A DNA stretch of 64,000 bases. Source: Pseudomonas baltica (GTDB taxonomy: Bacteria; Pseudomonadota; Gammaproteobacteria; Pseudomonadales; Pseudomonadaceae). The position numbers were made by a program, and so were the translations under genes. Below, in pieces: positions 51,547-59,990 of the stretch. The notes under the pieces were generated by a model. The model saw only the letters and a program-made list of their open reading frames with translations. It was not told the DNA's origin and searched no databases. Where the stretch lies: contig NZ_CP134771.1 of NCBI RefSeq assembly GCF_031880315.1, positions 558,001 to 622,000 of the forward strand. The letters run 5' to 3'. Positions within the stretch are counted from its first letter, which is position 1. The number at the start of each line of letters is the position of its first letter.

Positions 51547-53139
51547 ATGAGCGCAGATTCTCAGATTGAAACCCCCTTGGCCCACGCGACGCTGATCGAT
51601 ATCGACACGCTGCAACAGTGGCTGGACGACGGCGCCGAGCTGGCGTTCGTCGACATCCGCGAAGAAGGCCTGTTCGGCGAAGATCACCCGCTGCTGGCGA
51701 TCAACGTGCCCTACAGCCTGCTGGAAACCGAGCTGCCTTCGCGGGTGCCGCGCCTGGGCACACGGATCGTGCTGCTGGCCGAGCACGATCGCCATGGCCA
51801 GCACGCCGCACAGCTGCTGGGCCAGTTGGGCTACAGCATCGTCCACGTGCTAGGTGGCGGCCTGCAGGCCTGGCAGCACGCCGGGCTGGCGACCTTTCAG
51901 GGCATCAATGTGCCGAGCAAGGCCTTCGCCGAATGCGTCGAGCACAGTCTGCACACCCCGGCCATCGCCCCGGACGCGCTGCAGCGCTTGATCATCGATG
52001 AAGCCGACTACGTGCTGCTCGACAGCCGCACCCTGGAGGAATACCAGCGCTTCCACGTCCCCACCGCCAAGGGCGTGCCGAGCGCCGAACTGCTGTACCG
52101 CTTCGATGACCTGGTGACGTCGCCAGACACCCTGGTGGTGGTCTCTTGCGCAGGCCGTACCCGCGGCATCGTCGGCGCGCAGACGTTGATCAACGCCGGG
52201 GTGCCTAACAAGGTGGTGGCGCTGGCCGGCGGCACCCAGGGCTGGCGCCTGGCCGGACTGTCGACGGTGAACAACGACTCGACCCGCTACTCGGGCTTGA
52301 GCGCCGGTGCCCGGCAACAGGCGATCCAGCGCGCCCACGCCTTGGCGGCGCGGCATGCCTTGAAGTTCATCGACGAGCAGACGCTCAGCCGCTGGCAGGC
52401 CGACGCCGAACGCACTACCTATGTGTTCGATGTGCGCAGCCGCGAGGAATTCGCCCACAGCCATCGCGCCGATGCCCGCCACGTGGCCGGCGGCCAGTTG
52501 GTGCAGGCGCTGGACCTGTGGGTAGGCACGCGCAATGCGCGCATCGTGCTCAACGACGAAGACGGCGTGCGCGCCATCACCACTGCCCATTGGCTGCAGC
52601 AACTGGGTTGGGAGGCCAGTGTGCTGATCGGCATCGCCGCCAACGCCATGCCGCGGCCACTGCCGCAAGCCGACTGGAGCGGCCTGGAGCACATCAATGC
52701 GCAGACCGCCGCGCAGTGGCTGAGCGAAGGCGCCGTGGCCTTGAGTGCCGACCGCAGTGGTGATTTCCAGCAGGCTCATCCCCAGGGGGCGCAGTGGGTC
52801 AACCGCTCGCGCTTACAGGCCCTGGCGGCACAGTTGCAAGGCGCCGAGCGGGTGCTGGTGTTTGCCGAAGCGCTCGAATTGGCTCGCGGCGTCGCGCGGG
52901 AACTGAGCCAGGCCGGCTTGCCGGTGTATGTGGTGAATGCCGGGGTGCGGGACTGGCAGGCGGCGGGCATCGAGGTGGTCGACGGGCCGCTGGAGGACGG
53001 GCTGCGGGTCGATTATCTGTTCTGGCTGCATGACCGCCATGAGGGCAATACCCAGGCCAGCGCGGCGTATATCGCCTGGGAAGAAGACCTGCCACGGCAG
53101 ATCGGCGATCACGTCAATGGGCGGTTCCGGATCAAGTGA
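51547..53139 (+). CDS. Four-domain rhodanese-like protein (paralogue 2)
   Basis: 530 residues with four tandem rhodanese domains and a helical tail (AAYIAWEEDLPRQIG), the same architecture as the genes at 33969-35600 and 57747-59306. The only catalytic loop is in domain 2, SCAGRTRG (Cys201). Domain 1 has AEHDRHG, domain 3 NDEDGVR and domain 4 FAEALEL in the loop position. The link between domains 1 and 2 (VPSKAFAECVEHSLHTP) and the C-terminal WLHDRHEGN motif are shared with paralogue 3. AAGGA lies 6 nt before ATG 51547. Probably receives sulfur released by the monooxygenase or a downstream step; that is inference. Confidence 0.88.
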   Translation: MSADSQIETPLAHATLIDIDTLQQWLDDGAELAFVDIREEGLFGEDHPLLAINVPYSLLETELPSRVPRLGTRIVLLAEHDRHGQHAAQLLGQLGYSIVHVLGGGLQAWQHAGLATFQGINVPSKAFAECVEHSLHTPAIAPDALQRLIIDEADYVLLDSRTLEEYQRFHVPTAKGVPSAELLYRFDDLVTSPDTLVVVSCAGRTRGIVGAQTLINAGVPNKVVALAGGTQGWRLAGLSTVNNDSTRYSGLSAGARQQAIQRAHALAARHALKFIDEQTLSRWQADAERTTYVFDVRSREEFAHSHRADARHVAGGQLVQALDLWVGTRNARIVLNDEDGVRAITTAHWLQQLGWEASVLIGIAANAMPRPLPQADWSGLEHINAQTAAQWLSEGAVALSADRSGDFQQAHPQGAQWVNRSRLQALAAQLQGAERVLVFAEALELARGVARELSQAGLPVYVVNAGVRDWQAAGIEVVDGPLEDGLRVDYLFWLHDRHEGNTQASAAYIAWEEDLPRQIGDHVNGRFRIK

Positions 53140-53160
53140 TCCGGTGCCTGCTCCGACCCT

Positions 53161-53248
53161 GTAGCGAGGGGGCTTGCCCCCGCTGACAGTGTGTCAACCA
53201 CATTGATTTATCTGACACACCGCGATCGGGGGCAAGCCCCCTCGCTAC
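53161..53248. repeat. REP pair (GTAGCGAGGGGGCTTGCCCCCG type)
   Basis: Perfect 22-bp arms at 53161-53182 and 53227-53248. The spacer holds a second, inner inverted pair (GTGTGTCA / TGACACAC), so the whole segment can fold as one long hairpin. It lies between the rhodanese stop and the next binding-protein gene. Confidence 0.92.
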
Positions 53249-53280
53249 GGTGGTGTGCATTGATCCGGAGTCGCTTCATC

Positions 53281-54858
53281 GTGTTTAAAGCCTTGCTCAG
53301 TTCCATCGCCTTGTTCGCCTGTCTGGCCGGGCCGGCTGCAGCCGATACACCGCGCCCCGGCGGGACTCTGACGGCCATCGTGCAGCCCGAACCCACGGCG
53401 ATGACCAGCGCCATCAACAACACCTATGCCAACGGCGTGGTCTCGAGCAATATCTTCGACGGCCTGGTGACCTACGACGCCCAGTTCAACCCGCAGCCGT
53501 CGCTGGCCACCGCCTGGGAAAACTCGGCCGATGGCCTGACCATCACCTTCCACCTGCGCCACGGCGTGAAGTGGCACGACGGCCAGCCGTTCACCGCCGC
53601 CGACGTCAAGTTCAGCCTCGAAGAAGTCTGGAAAAAACTCCACGCCCGCGGCCGCGTCACCTTCGCTGCCGTGCGCGAAGTCGACACCCCGGACGACTAC
53701 ACGGTGATCCTCAAGCTCGATCATCCTTCACCGGTAATCTTCAGCGCGGTCAACGCGGTGGAGGCACAAATCCTGCCCAAGCATCTGTATGCCGGCACCG
53801 ATATCGCCAACAGCCCGTACAACGTCAAGCCCATCGGCACCGGCCCGTTCCGCTTCAAGGAGTGGCAGCGCGGGCAGTTCATCAGCTTGGAAAAGAACCC
53901 CGATTACTGGGACGCCGGCAAGCCGCTGGTGGACAAGCTGATCTTCCGGATCATCCCCGACGCGGCCTCGCGTGCCGCCGCGCTGGAGACCGGCGAGGTG
54001 CTGTATGCGCCGTACAACCCGGTGCCGCTGGCCGATGTGCAACGGCTCAAGGCGCTGCCGGACCTGGCCGTCGACACCCATGGCTACGAGTGGCAAGCGC
54101 CCTACTATTTCATCGAGTTCAACCTGCGCCGGCCCGAACTGGCCAACCTCAAGGTGCGCCAGGCCATCGCCCACGCCATCGATCGTCAGGGCCTGATCGA
54201 TACCGTGTGGTACGGTTTCGGCAAGCCGGCGGACAGCCCGATCGTCTCGGCGGTGACGCGCTTCCATGCTCCGGACCTGCCGCAGTACGGCTTCGATCCG
54301 GCGCTGGCGGAAAAACTCCTCGACGAGGCCGGTTACCCACGCCGTGCCGACGGCGTGCGCTTCAAGATCACCCTCGATCACCAGCCGTTCAACGACACCT
54401 TCGCCAACACCGACGAGTACCTGCGCCAGAACCTCAAGCGCGTCGGCATCGACGCCACGGTGCGCAACCAGGACCTGCCGAGCTTCCTGCGCAAGGTCTA
54501 CGGCGAGTATGACTACGACATCGATGGCGGGCAGTTCTCGGGCTACTCCGATCCGCAGATGGGCGTGCTGCGCCAGTACTGGTCGAAGACCGCCAAGGCC
54601 GGGATTCCGTGGGTCAACGCCTCCAACTATCACAGCGCGCAGATGGATCAGGTGATCGAGGCGCTGCAGGTGCAAGGCGATGGCCCGCAGCGGGTGGCCA
54701 GCTTTCATGAATTCCAGCGCATCGCCCAGACCGATCTGCCGGTGCTGCCGTTGTTCGAGATGCAGAATTTTTCGGTGTATTCCAAGCGCCTCGGTGGCAT
54801 CTCGCAAGCTCCCGATGCGGCCTTGTCGTCGCTGAAGAACGTATGGATCAAGCCATGA
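53281..54858 (+). CDS. Peptide/opine-type ABC transporter substrate-binding protein (SBP family 5), copy 2
   Basis: 525 residues from GTG 53281, chosen because it gives a clean signal peptide (MFKALLSSIALFACLAGPAAA) and GGAG lies about 10 nt upstream; earlier in-frame starts fall within the REP hairpin. Closely parallels copy 1 at 43347: LTAIVQPEPTAMTSAINNTYANGVVSSNIFDGLV, FHLRHGVKWHDGQPFTAADVKFS, PIGTGPFRFKEWQRGQF, NPDYWDAGKPLVDKLIFRIIPDAASRAAALETGEV. There are no second permease or ATPase genes, so both binding proteins probably feed the single transporter at 45777-49577, widening its ligand range. Confidence 0.87.
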   Translation: MFKALLSSIALFACLAGPAAADTPRPGGTLTAIVQPEPTAMTSAINNTYANGVVSSNIFDGLVTYDAQFNPQPSLATAWENSADGLTITFHLRHGVKWHDGQPFTAADVKFSLEEVWKKLHARGRVTFAAVREVDTPDDYTVILKLDHPSPVIFSAVNAVEAQILPKHLYAGTDIANSPYNVKPIGTGPFRFKEWQRGQFISLEKNPDYWDAGKPLVDKLIFRIIPDAASRAAALETGEVLYAPYNPVPLADVQRLKALPDLAVDTHGYEWQAPYYFIEFNLRRPELANLKVRQAIAHAIDRQGLIDTVWYGFGKPADSPIVSAVTRFHAPDLPQYGFDPALAEKLLDEAGYPRRADGVRFKITLDHQPFNDTFANTDEYLRQNLKRVGIDATVRNQDLPSFLRKVYGEYDYDIDGGQFSGYSDPQMGVLRQYWSKTAKAGIPWVNASNYHSAQMDQVIEALQVQGDGPQRVASFHEFQRIAQTDLPVLPLFEMQNFSVYSKRLGGISQAPDAALSSLKNVWIKP

Positions 54859-56033
54859 AGGCACTGGAGCGTACCTGCAATATCGACGACCTGCGGCGCC
54901 TGGCCAAGCAGCGCCTGCCGCGCGGGGTGTACGAGTTCGTCGCCCGCGGCACCGAGGACGAAGTGGGCCTGGGGCACAACCGCACGGTGCTCGACAGCAT
55001 CAAGATCAAGCCGCGGGTGCTCACCGATGTCAGCCGCCGCGACACCTCGACGACGCTGCTCGGCCGAGGGCAAAAACTGCCGCTGATCGTTGGCCCCACC
55101 GGCGCCGCCGGGCTGCTCTGGTACCAGGGCGAGGCGCAACTGGCGCGGGCTGCGGCGGCGGCCGGGGTGCCCTATGTGCTGGCGATGTCGTCGATCACGC
55201 CGCTGGAGGACGTGCGCGCGGCCTGCGATGGACAGCTGTGGTTCCAGCTGTACCTGTCGCCGGACCAGGAAATCAGCGATGGCATGATCGACCGCGCGCG
55301 GGCGGCCAGATTCGATGCGCTGGTGCTCACCGTAGACACCGTGGTGTCGCCCAACCGTGAATACAACTCGCGCAACGGCTTCAGCGTGCCGGTGACCGTC
55401 AACCGGCGCAATATCTTCGACTTCGTGCTTCATCCGCGCTGGACCCTTGGGGTGATCGGCCGCTACCTGGCCAATGGTGGCATGCCGCGTTTCGAAAACT
55501 ATCCGCAGGGCATGCGCAACAGCGTGGCCGGGCGCCAGAAGCAGCGCTGGGCGCCGGTCAAGCGTGACGAGTCGGCGGACTGGCGCGCGGTCGCGCAGGT
55601 GCGCAAGCGCTGGTCCGGGCCGCTGATCGTCAAGGGCATCGGTTGCGTGGAGGATGCCTTGGCGGCGGCGCAGGCCGGGGCGGACGCGATCATTGTCTCC
55701 AACCACGGGGGGCGCAACGTCGACAGCGCGGTGAGCCCCGCGCAATTGCTGCCGCAGGTGGTGGCGGCCGTGGCTGGGCGTTGCCCGGTGTGGGTGGACA
55801 GCGGCTTTGTGCGCGGCAGCGATGTGTTCAAGGCACTGGCCCTGGGCGCCGAGGCAGTACTGCTCGGCCGCGCCACGCTGTACGGCCTGGCCGCCGGTGG
55901 CGAAGCGGGAGGCTTGCGCAGCTTGACGTTTTTCAAGGAGGAGCTGGACCGCTGCATGGCGTTTGCCGGCACGCCGGATCTGGCGGCAATCAACGCCCAT
56001 TGCCTGCAGGATTTCGGCTTGGTTTATCGATGA
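54855..56033 (+). CDS. FMN-dependent alpha-hydroxyacid oxidase/dehydrogenase (LldD-like)
   Basis: 392-residue TIM-barrel flavoenzyme of the lactate dehydrogenase/glycolate oxidase/mandelate dehydrogenase family; oxidises 2-hydroxyacids to 2-oxoacids. Seen: DLRRLAKQRLPRGVYEFVARGTEDEVGLGHNR, LIVGPTGAAGLLWYQGEAQLARAAAAAGVPYVLAMSSITPLEDV, WFQLYLSPDQE, ALVLTVDT, LIVKGIGCVEDALAAAQAGADAIIVSNHGGRNVD (catalytic histidine with lysine upstream), VWVDSGFVRGSDVFKALALGAEAVLLGRATLYGLAAGGE. Starts at 54855 overlapping the binding-protein stop. In the cluster it may oxidise a hydroxyacid formed after desulfurisation. Confidence 0.9.
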   Translation: MKALERTCNIDDLRRLAKQRLPRGVYEFVARGTEDEVGLGHNRTVLDSIKIKPRVLTDVSRRDTSTTLLGRGQKLPLIVGPTGAAGLLWYQGEAQLARAAAAAGVPYVLAMSSITPLEDVRAACDGQLWFQLYLSPDQEISDGMIDRARAARFDALVLTVDTVVSPNREYNSRNGFSVPVTVNRRNIFDFVLHPRWTLGVIGRYLANGGMPRFENYPQGMRNSVAGRQKQRWAPVKRDESADWRAVAQVRKRWSGPLIVKGIGCVEDALAAAQAGADAIIVSNHGGRNVDSAVSPAQLLPQVVAAVAGRCPVWVDSGFVRGSDVFKALALGAEAVLLGRATLYGLAAGGEAGGLRSLTFFKEELDRCMAFAGTPDLAAINAHCLQDFGLVYR

Positions 56034-56047
56034 TGGCGATCATTACC

Positions 56048-56122
56048 CCCCTTCGCAGGCAAGCTTTGCTGCCACAGGTGTACCGCTTAATCCTGTGGGA
56101 GCGAGGCTTGCCCGCGAAGGGG
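56048..56122. repeat. REP palindrome pair
   Basis: Arms at about 56048-56074 and 56094-56122 (CCCCTTCGCAGGCAAGC..TGCTGCCACA against its near reverse complement) with a few mismatches. It closes the ten-gene cluster and separates it from the broken acyl-CoA dehydrogenase gene. Confidence 0.85.
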
Positions 56123-56165
56123 CCCTTGCTGTCTGCACAACACCCCCTTGCACAAGGAGTAGCAC

Positions 56166-56554
56166 ATGTCACAGATCAACCTGGCCTGGGGCCGTCCGCC
56201 CAGCGCTGACTATGTAGCGCTGGCCGAACGTTTTCGGCCGATCTTCCAGCGCATTCGCACCGGCGCCGTCAGCCGCGACTTCGAACGACGCCTGCCCACC
56301 GAAGAGATCCACTGGCTGCGCGAGGCCGGCTTCACCGCTTTGCCTATTCCCCCAGCCATGGCGGCAGTGGTATCCGTATCAGCGAATTGTTCGCCCTGCT
56401 GGTCGAGCTGGGGGAAGCCGATTCCAACGTGGTGCAATCGCTGCGCGCGCACATGAGCTTCGTCGAGAACCTGCTGTACGGCGTCGACAGCCCGCGCCGC
56501 GAGCGCTGGCTGACGCGGATCGGCGCAGGTGCCATCATTGGGGTGAGTGATTGA
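56166..56554 (+). pseudogene. Frameshifted, truncated acyl-CoA dehydrogenase-family gene (5' part)
   Basis: ATG 56166, preceded by AAGGAG, opens a normal acyl-CoA dehydrogenase-like N-terminus (ALAERFRPIFQRI, EEIHWLREAGFTAL). At a run of five Cs (56349-56353) the frame shifts; one more C would continue it as SHGGSGIRISELFALLVELGEADSNVVQSLRAHMSFVENL and GVDSPRRERWLTRIGAGAIIG. The shifted frame then ends at TGA 56552-56554, where the family would enter its beta-barrel domain, and a REP fragment (CCTGTAGCGAGGGGG) follows at once. The rest of the gene is missing. It was probably an SfnC-like flavoenzyme of this sulfur cluster. Confidence 0.8.
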
Positions 56555-56590
56555 AACCACCATCCTGTAGCGAGGGGGTGGTGCCGTTGT

Positions 56591-57754
56591 TCAGATGGCG
56601 GCGAAGCCGCGTTGCAGGTCGGCAGTCAGCGAGGTCACGTCTTCCAGGCCGATATGCAGCCGCACGACCGCGCCCTGCGTAGCCACCGGATAGTGCCGGT
56701 CGCCCAGATCGGCGAGGGTCACCAGACTCTCATAGCCACCCCATGAAGCCCCCAGCCCGAACACCTGCAGCGCATCGATAAACGCCTCGGCCCGAGCCAG
56801 CCCCGGCTCGGCGAATTCGAACGACAGCAAGCCATTGCTGCCCGCGCAGTCACGCTTCCACAGCTCATGCCCCGGATGGGAGGCCAGCGCCGGATGAAAC
56901 ACCCGGGCCACCTCCGGCCGCGACTGCAGCCACTGAGCCACTTCCAGCCCCTGACGCTCATGCACCTCCATGCGACTGGCCAGGGTTCGTGCGCCGCGCA
57001 GCACCAGCCAGGCATCGTCCGGGCTCACAGTGTTGCCGAAGGTATCGCTCATGCGCGACAACGGCGCAAAGGCCCCCTCAAGCGTGCACACGCTGCCCAT
57101 CACCACATCGCTGTGGCCAGCCAGGTACTTGGTCAAGGCCATGATCGAGATGTCGGCACCCAGTTGCAGCGGCTGGTACAGGTAGCCGCTGCCCCAGGTG
57201 TTGTCCACTGCCAACAGGGCCTTGTTGGCCTTGCACAGCGCCGCGATCGCCGGCAGGTCGGCCAGCTCATAGAGCAACGAGCCCGGCGACTCGGCATAGA
57301 CCATCCGCGTATTGGCCTTGAACGCCGCCGCCAGCCCCTGCCCGTCGGCACGGTAATAATCGACCTCGATGCCGAACGGCAGCAGGAAATCCCTGGCCAG
57401 GCGCCGTACCGGACCATACACGCCGTCGGTGATCAACAGGTGGTCACCGGGGCGCAGATACGCCAGGAAGGTCTGCGCAATGGCTGCCAGGCCCGTGGCG
57501 AACAGCTTGGTGCGATGGCCGCCCTCGAGATCGGTAACCAGGTCCTCCAGCGCATAGGCCGTGGGATTGCCTCGGGCGCCATAGCTGAGCACCCGCTCGT
57601 GGTCACGCCTGGCGCGGGCATCACGCATCTGCGCCAGGTTGTCGAACAGCACCGTGCTCAAACGCACCAGCGGCGGGTTGACCCCTTGCGCGCCGGCGCC
57701 GCGCGGTCCACGACCGCCATGGATCAAACGAGTACGCAAGGGTTGCTCATGCAT
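56591..57754 (-). CDS. metC: Cystathionine beta-lyase-like PLP enzyme
   Basis: 387 residues of the Cys/Met-metabolism PLP family. Seen: TRLIHGGRGPRGAGAQGVNPPLVRLSTVLFDN, the SYGARGNPTAYALEDLVTDLEGG phosphate-side loop, ATGLAAIAQTFLAYLRPGDHLLITDGVYGPVRRL, VYAESPGSLLYELADLP, VDNTWGSG and the PLP-binding lysine (about 209) in ALTKYLAGHSD. The TYGRxGNP-like and NTWxxG forms are those of cystathionine beta-lyase, which cleaves C-S bonds of cystathionine or similar thioethers to a thiol, pyruvate and ammonia. Last gene of the minus operon, overlapping the rhodanese gene by 8 bp, so the thiol/sulfur released may go to that protein. In this context the substrate may be an imported thioether amino acid. 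Confidence 0.86.
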   Translation of the reverse strand: MHEQPLRTRLIHGGRGPRGAGAQGVNPPLVRLSTVLFDNLAQMRDARARRDHERVLSYGARGNPTAYALEDLVTDLEGGHRTKLFATGLAAIAQTFLAYLRPGDHLLITDGVYGPVRRLARDFLLPFGIEVDYYRADGQGLAAAFKANTRMVYAESPGSLLYELADLPAIAALCKANKALLAVDNTWGSGYLYQPLQLGADISIMALTKYLAGHSDVVMGSVCTLEGAFAPLSRMSDTFGNTVSPDDAWLVLRGARTLASRMEVHERQGLEVAQWLQSRPEVARVFHPALASHPGHELWKRDCAGSNGLLSFEFAEPGLARAEAFIDALQVFGLGASWGGYESLVTLADLGDRHYPVATQGAVVRLHIGLEDVTSLTADLQRGFAAI

Positions 57755-59306
57755 GCTGCACCCCGGTAACGGCTTGCAACGGCGTGAAGCTGGCGATTTC
57801 CTGGGCAGTCATCTGCGCGATGAGGCCGGTTTCCCAGGCCAGATATTGGCGGGCCGCCTCTTTGTTGCCGGCATGCCGGTCGTGGACGAAAAACAGGAAG
57901 TCGATGCACTGAGCATCGGCCAACGACAAGTCGTTTTCGACCTGCGGCAGGTCCAGTCTTTGCCAATCGACCAGCACCGAGGTGCGCTGGCGCTGCGCCG
58001 CAGGCAGCTCACGCGCGGCCAATTGCGCCACCTGCGGGTCGTCGGCGACCAGCACCAATGGCCGCGTCTCATCAGCGACCTGCTCCGCCAGCAGTGGACG
58101 AATCGACCACTGCGCGCCCTGCAAATGAGCCTTGCGATAAAGCGTGCTCGGGCGCAGATCGATGATCCGCGCAGCGCTTAGCTCGGCGGTCGTGGCAATC
58201 GGCAGATCAACCGCGACGCCCGCTGCGCTCGGCAGCACCAGCCCGCTGTCGAGGCCACCTTCGAGCACATAGACTTCATGCCCCAACTGCCGCAGCCAGC
58301 TGGCGACCACCGGAACGCGTACGCCATCGCTGTCGAACAGCACGATCCGGGCCTTGCGCACCCCGACGTAAAGGTCGGTGCCTTGAATCAACTGCCCACC
58401 CGGCGTGTGCTGAGCACCCGCAAGGCTGCCCGCTGCGAATTCTTCCGGCGTGCGCACGTCGCCCAGAAACAGGCTGCGCTGGTCATCATCGGCCCACTGA
58501 CGAACCTGCTCGGCCGTCACCCACTGCACCCCGGTCTGCTCGCCCAGTTGGCGCGAGCGCTGCAGCTGTTCGGCGGTCACCGGGCCGCGTGACGGATAGT
58601 GCTGCTGGTTGCCATGCTCCAGCGTCTGATCGGCCAGGAACCAGCCCTGGGTGCCGTTTTCCAGCGCATAGATGGGGTTCTTGATACCGAGGTTGAGCAG
58701 CGTCTGCGCGCCGATGATGCTGCGGGTCCGGCCGGCGCAATTGATGACGATCGGCGTGTGTTCGTCACTCACCAGATCCTCGAGGCGATAGCTCAGTTCG
58801 CCGTTCGGGCAGCACACCGCGCCCGGGATGTTCATCTTGCGAAACTCGTCCAGCGGCCGACCGTCGAGCACCACCAGCGCGCTGCCTTGCTGCTGCCATT
58901 GCAACAGCTGTGGCGCGGTCACTCGCGGGGTATCGCAGGCATGTTCGACGATTTCGCCAAAGGCCTTGGAGGGCAGGTGCACGCCCGCGAACAACTGATT
59001 GCCGGCGGCTTGCCAACCGTCTGCGCCGCCCTCCAGCGCCCAGGTATTGCGATAGCCGAGGTTGGCCAGGCGCGCCAACGCCAATTGCGCCAGCGCACCG
59101 CCGTCCTGGTCGTAGACCACCAGCCGCACATTGGGGTTGGGGGCCAGGCGTGGCACCTCGATTTCGAGCCGACTGTAGGGCAGATTGACGCCGTAGAACA
59201 GATGGGCTTCGCCGTACTGGCCGTGCTCGCGCACGTCGAACAGGGCGATTTCCTGTCCGTCGAACAGCCATTGCTTGAGTTGCGCGGATGTGAGGGTCTG
59301 GCTCAT
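57747..59306 (-). CDS. Four-domain rhodanese-like protein (paralogue 3)
   Basis: 519 residues with four tandem rhodanese domains and the shared tail (ARQYLAWETGLIAQMT). Domain 2 carries the only catalytic loop, NCAGRTRS (Cys190); domains 1, 3 and 4 read YDQDGGA, FDSDGVR and ADDPQVA instead. The block GVHLPSKAFGEIVEHACDTP links domains 1 and 2 as in paralogue 2, and the domain 2 loop and following GAQTLLNLGIKNPIYALENGTQGW closely match paralogue 1. Located between the GST and the cystathionine beta-lyase-like gene, 33 bp after the GST stop. Presumed persulfide carrier or sulfurtransferase for sulfur released by C-S cleavage. Confidence 0.88.
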   Translation of the reverse strand: MSQTLTSAQLKQWLFDGQEIALFDVREHGQYGEAHLFYGVNLPYSRLEIEVPRLAPNPNVRLVVYDQDGGALAQLALARLANLGYRNTWALEGGADGWQAAGNQLFAGVHLPSKAFGEIVEHACDTPRVTAPQLLQWQQQGSALVVLDGRPLDEFRKMNIPGAVCCPNGELSYRLEDLVSDEHTPIVINCAGRTRSIIGAQTLLNLGIKNPIYALENGTQGWFLADQTLEHGNQQHYPSRGPVTAEQLQRSRQLGEQTGVQWVTAEQVRQWADDDQRSLFLGDVRTPEEFAAGSLAGAQHTPGGQLIQGTDLYVGVRKARIVLFDSDGVRVPVVASWLRQLGHEVYVLEGGLDSGLVLPSAAGVAVDLPIATTAELSAARIIDLRPSTLYRKAHLQGAQWSIRPLLAEQVADETRPLVLVADDPQVAQLAARELPAAQRQRTSVLVDWQRLDLPQVENDLSLADAQCIDFLFFVHDRHAGNKEAARQYLAWETGLIAQMTAQEIASFTPLQAVTGVQHA

Positions 59307-59339
59307 GAAAGTACCGTCGAAACTGAATGGAAAAAACCG

Positions 59340-59990
59340 TTACTCGAGGATCAACGAGCGCTCGCCCGCCGCCACGCTGGCGCCGCTGGCATAGGCGCGC
59401 TGCACCGCCGGACGCGCCTTGAGGCGTTCGCGCCAGGCATGAATGTGCGGATACGCGGCCAGCTCGATGCCTTGGCGCGTCGGCTGGATCCACGGGAAGA
59501 TGGCCATATCGGCGATGGAGTACTCACCCGCCACGAATGGCTGCTCGGCCAGGCGTCGCTCGAGCACGCCGTACAAGCGCTTGGCCTCGCCTTGCAGCAG
59601 GTCGAGGGCAAAGGGAATCGGCTCCGGGGCTTTCTCGAGGAACACCTGCAACTGGCTCAGATACGGGGTCACATGCCCGACCTGCCAGAACAACCACTCC
59701 TGCACGCGCTGGCGCTCGACGCTGCCTGCGGGCGGCAGAAAGCGCCCGGCCCGATCGGCCAGGTAGTTGAGAATGGCCCCCGACTCGAACAGGCTCAGGG
59801 GTTCGCCTGCGGCCGCATGATCGACGATGGCCGGAATGCGGCCGTTGGCGCTGATGCGCTGGAAGCTCTCCAGGCGCTGCTCGCCGGTGCGGATATTGAC
59901 CGGGATCAGACGGTAGTCGGCGCCCAGTTCTTCGAGCAGGATGCCGATCTTCAGGCCATTGGCAGTGGGCCAGTAGTAGAGATCGATCAC
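59340..59990 (-). CDS. Glutathione S-transferase (YfcG/Ure2-like)
   Basis: 216 residues, GTG start at 59990 overlapping the dioxygenase stop. N-terminal thioredoxin-fold domain (MIDLYYWPTANGLKIGILLEELGADYRLIPVNI, NGRIPAIVDH, LFESGAILNYLAD, the glutathione-binding ES pair) and helical C-terminal domain (FVAGEYSIADMAIFPWI). It lies in the first third of the Ure2/YfcG group, which act as disulfide-bond reductases or glutathione transferases. In this operon it may open a mixed disulfide or form or cleave a glutathione thioether of the imported sulfur compound. Confidence 0.88.
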   Translation of the reverse strand: MIDLYYWPTANGLKIGILLEELGADYRLIPVNIRTGEQRLESFQRISANGRIPAIVDHAAAGEPLSLFESGAILNYLADRAGRFLPPAGSVERQRVQEWLFWQVGHVTPYLSQLQVFLEKAPEPIPFALDLLQGEAKRLYGVLERRLAEQPFVAGEYSIADMAIFPWIQPTRQGIELAAYPHIHAWRERLKARPAVQRAYASGASVAAGERSLILE

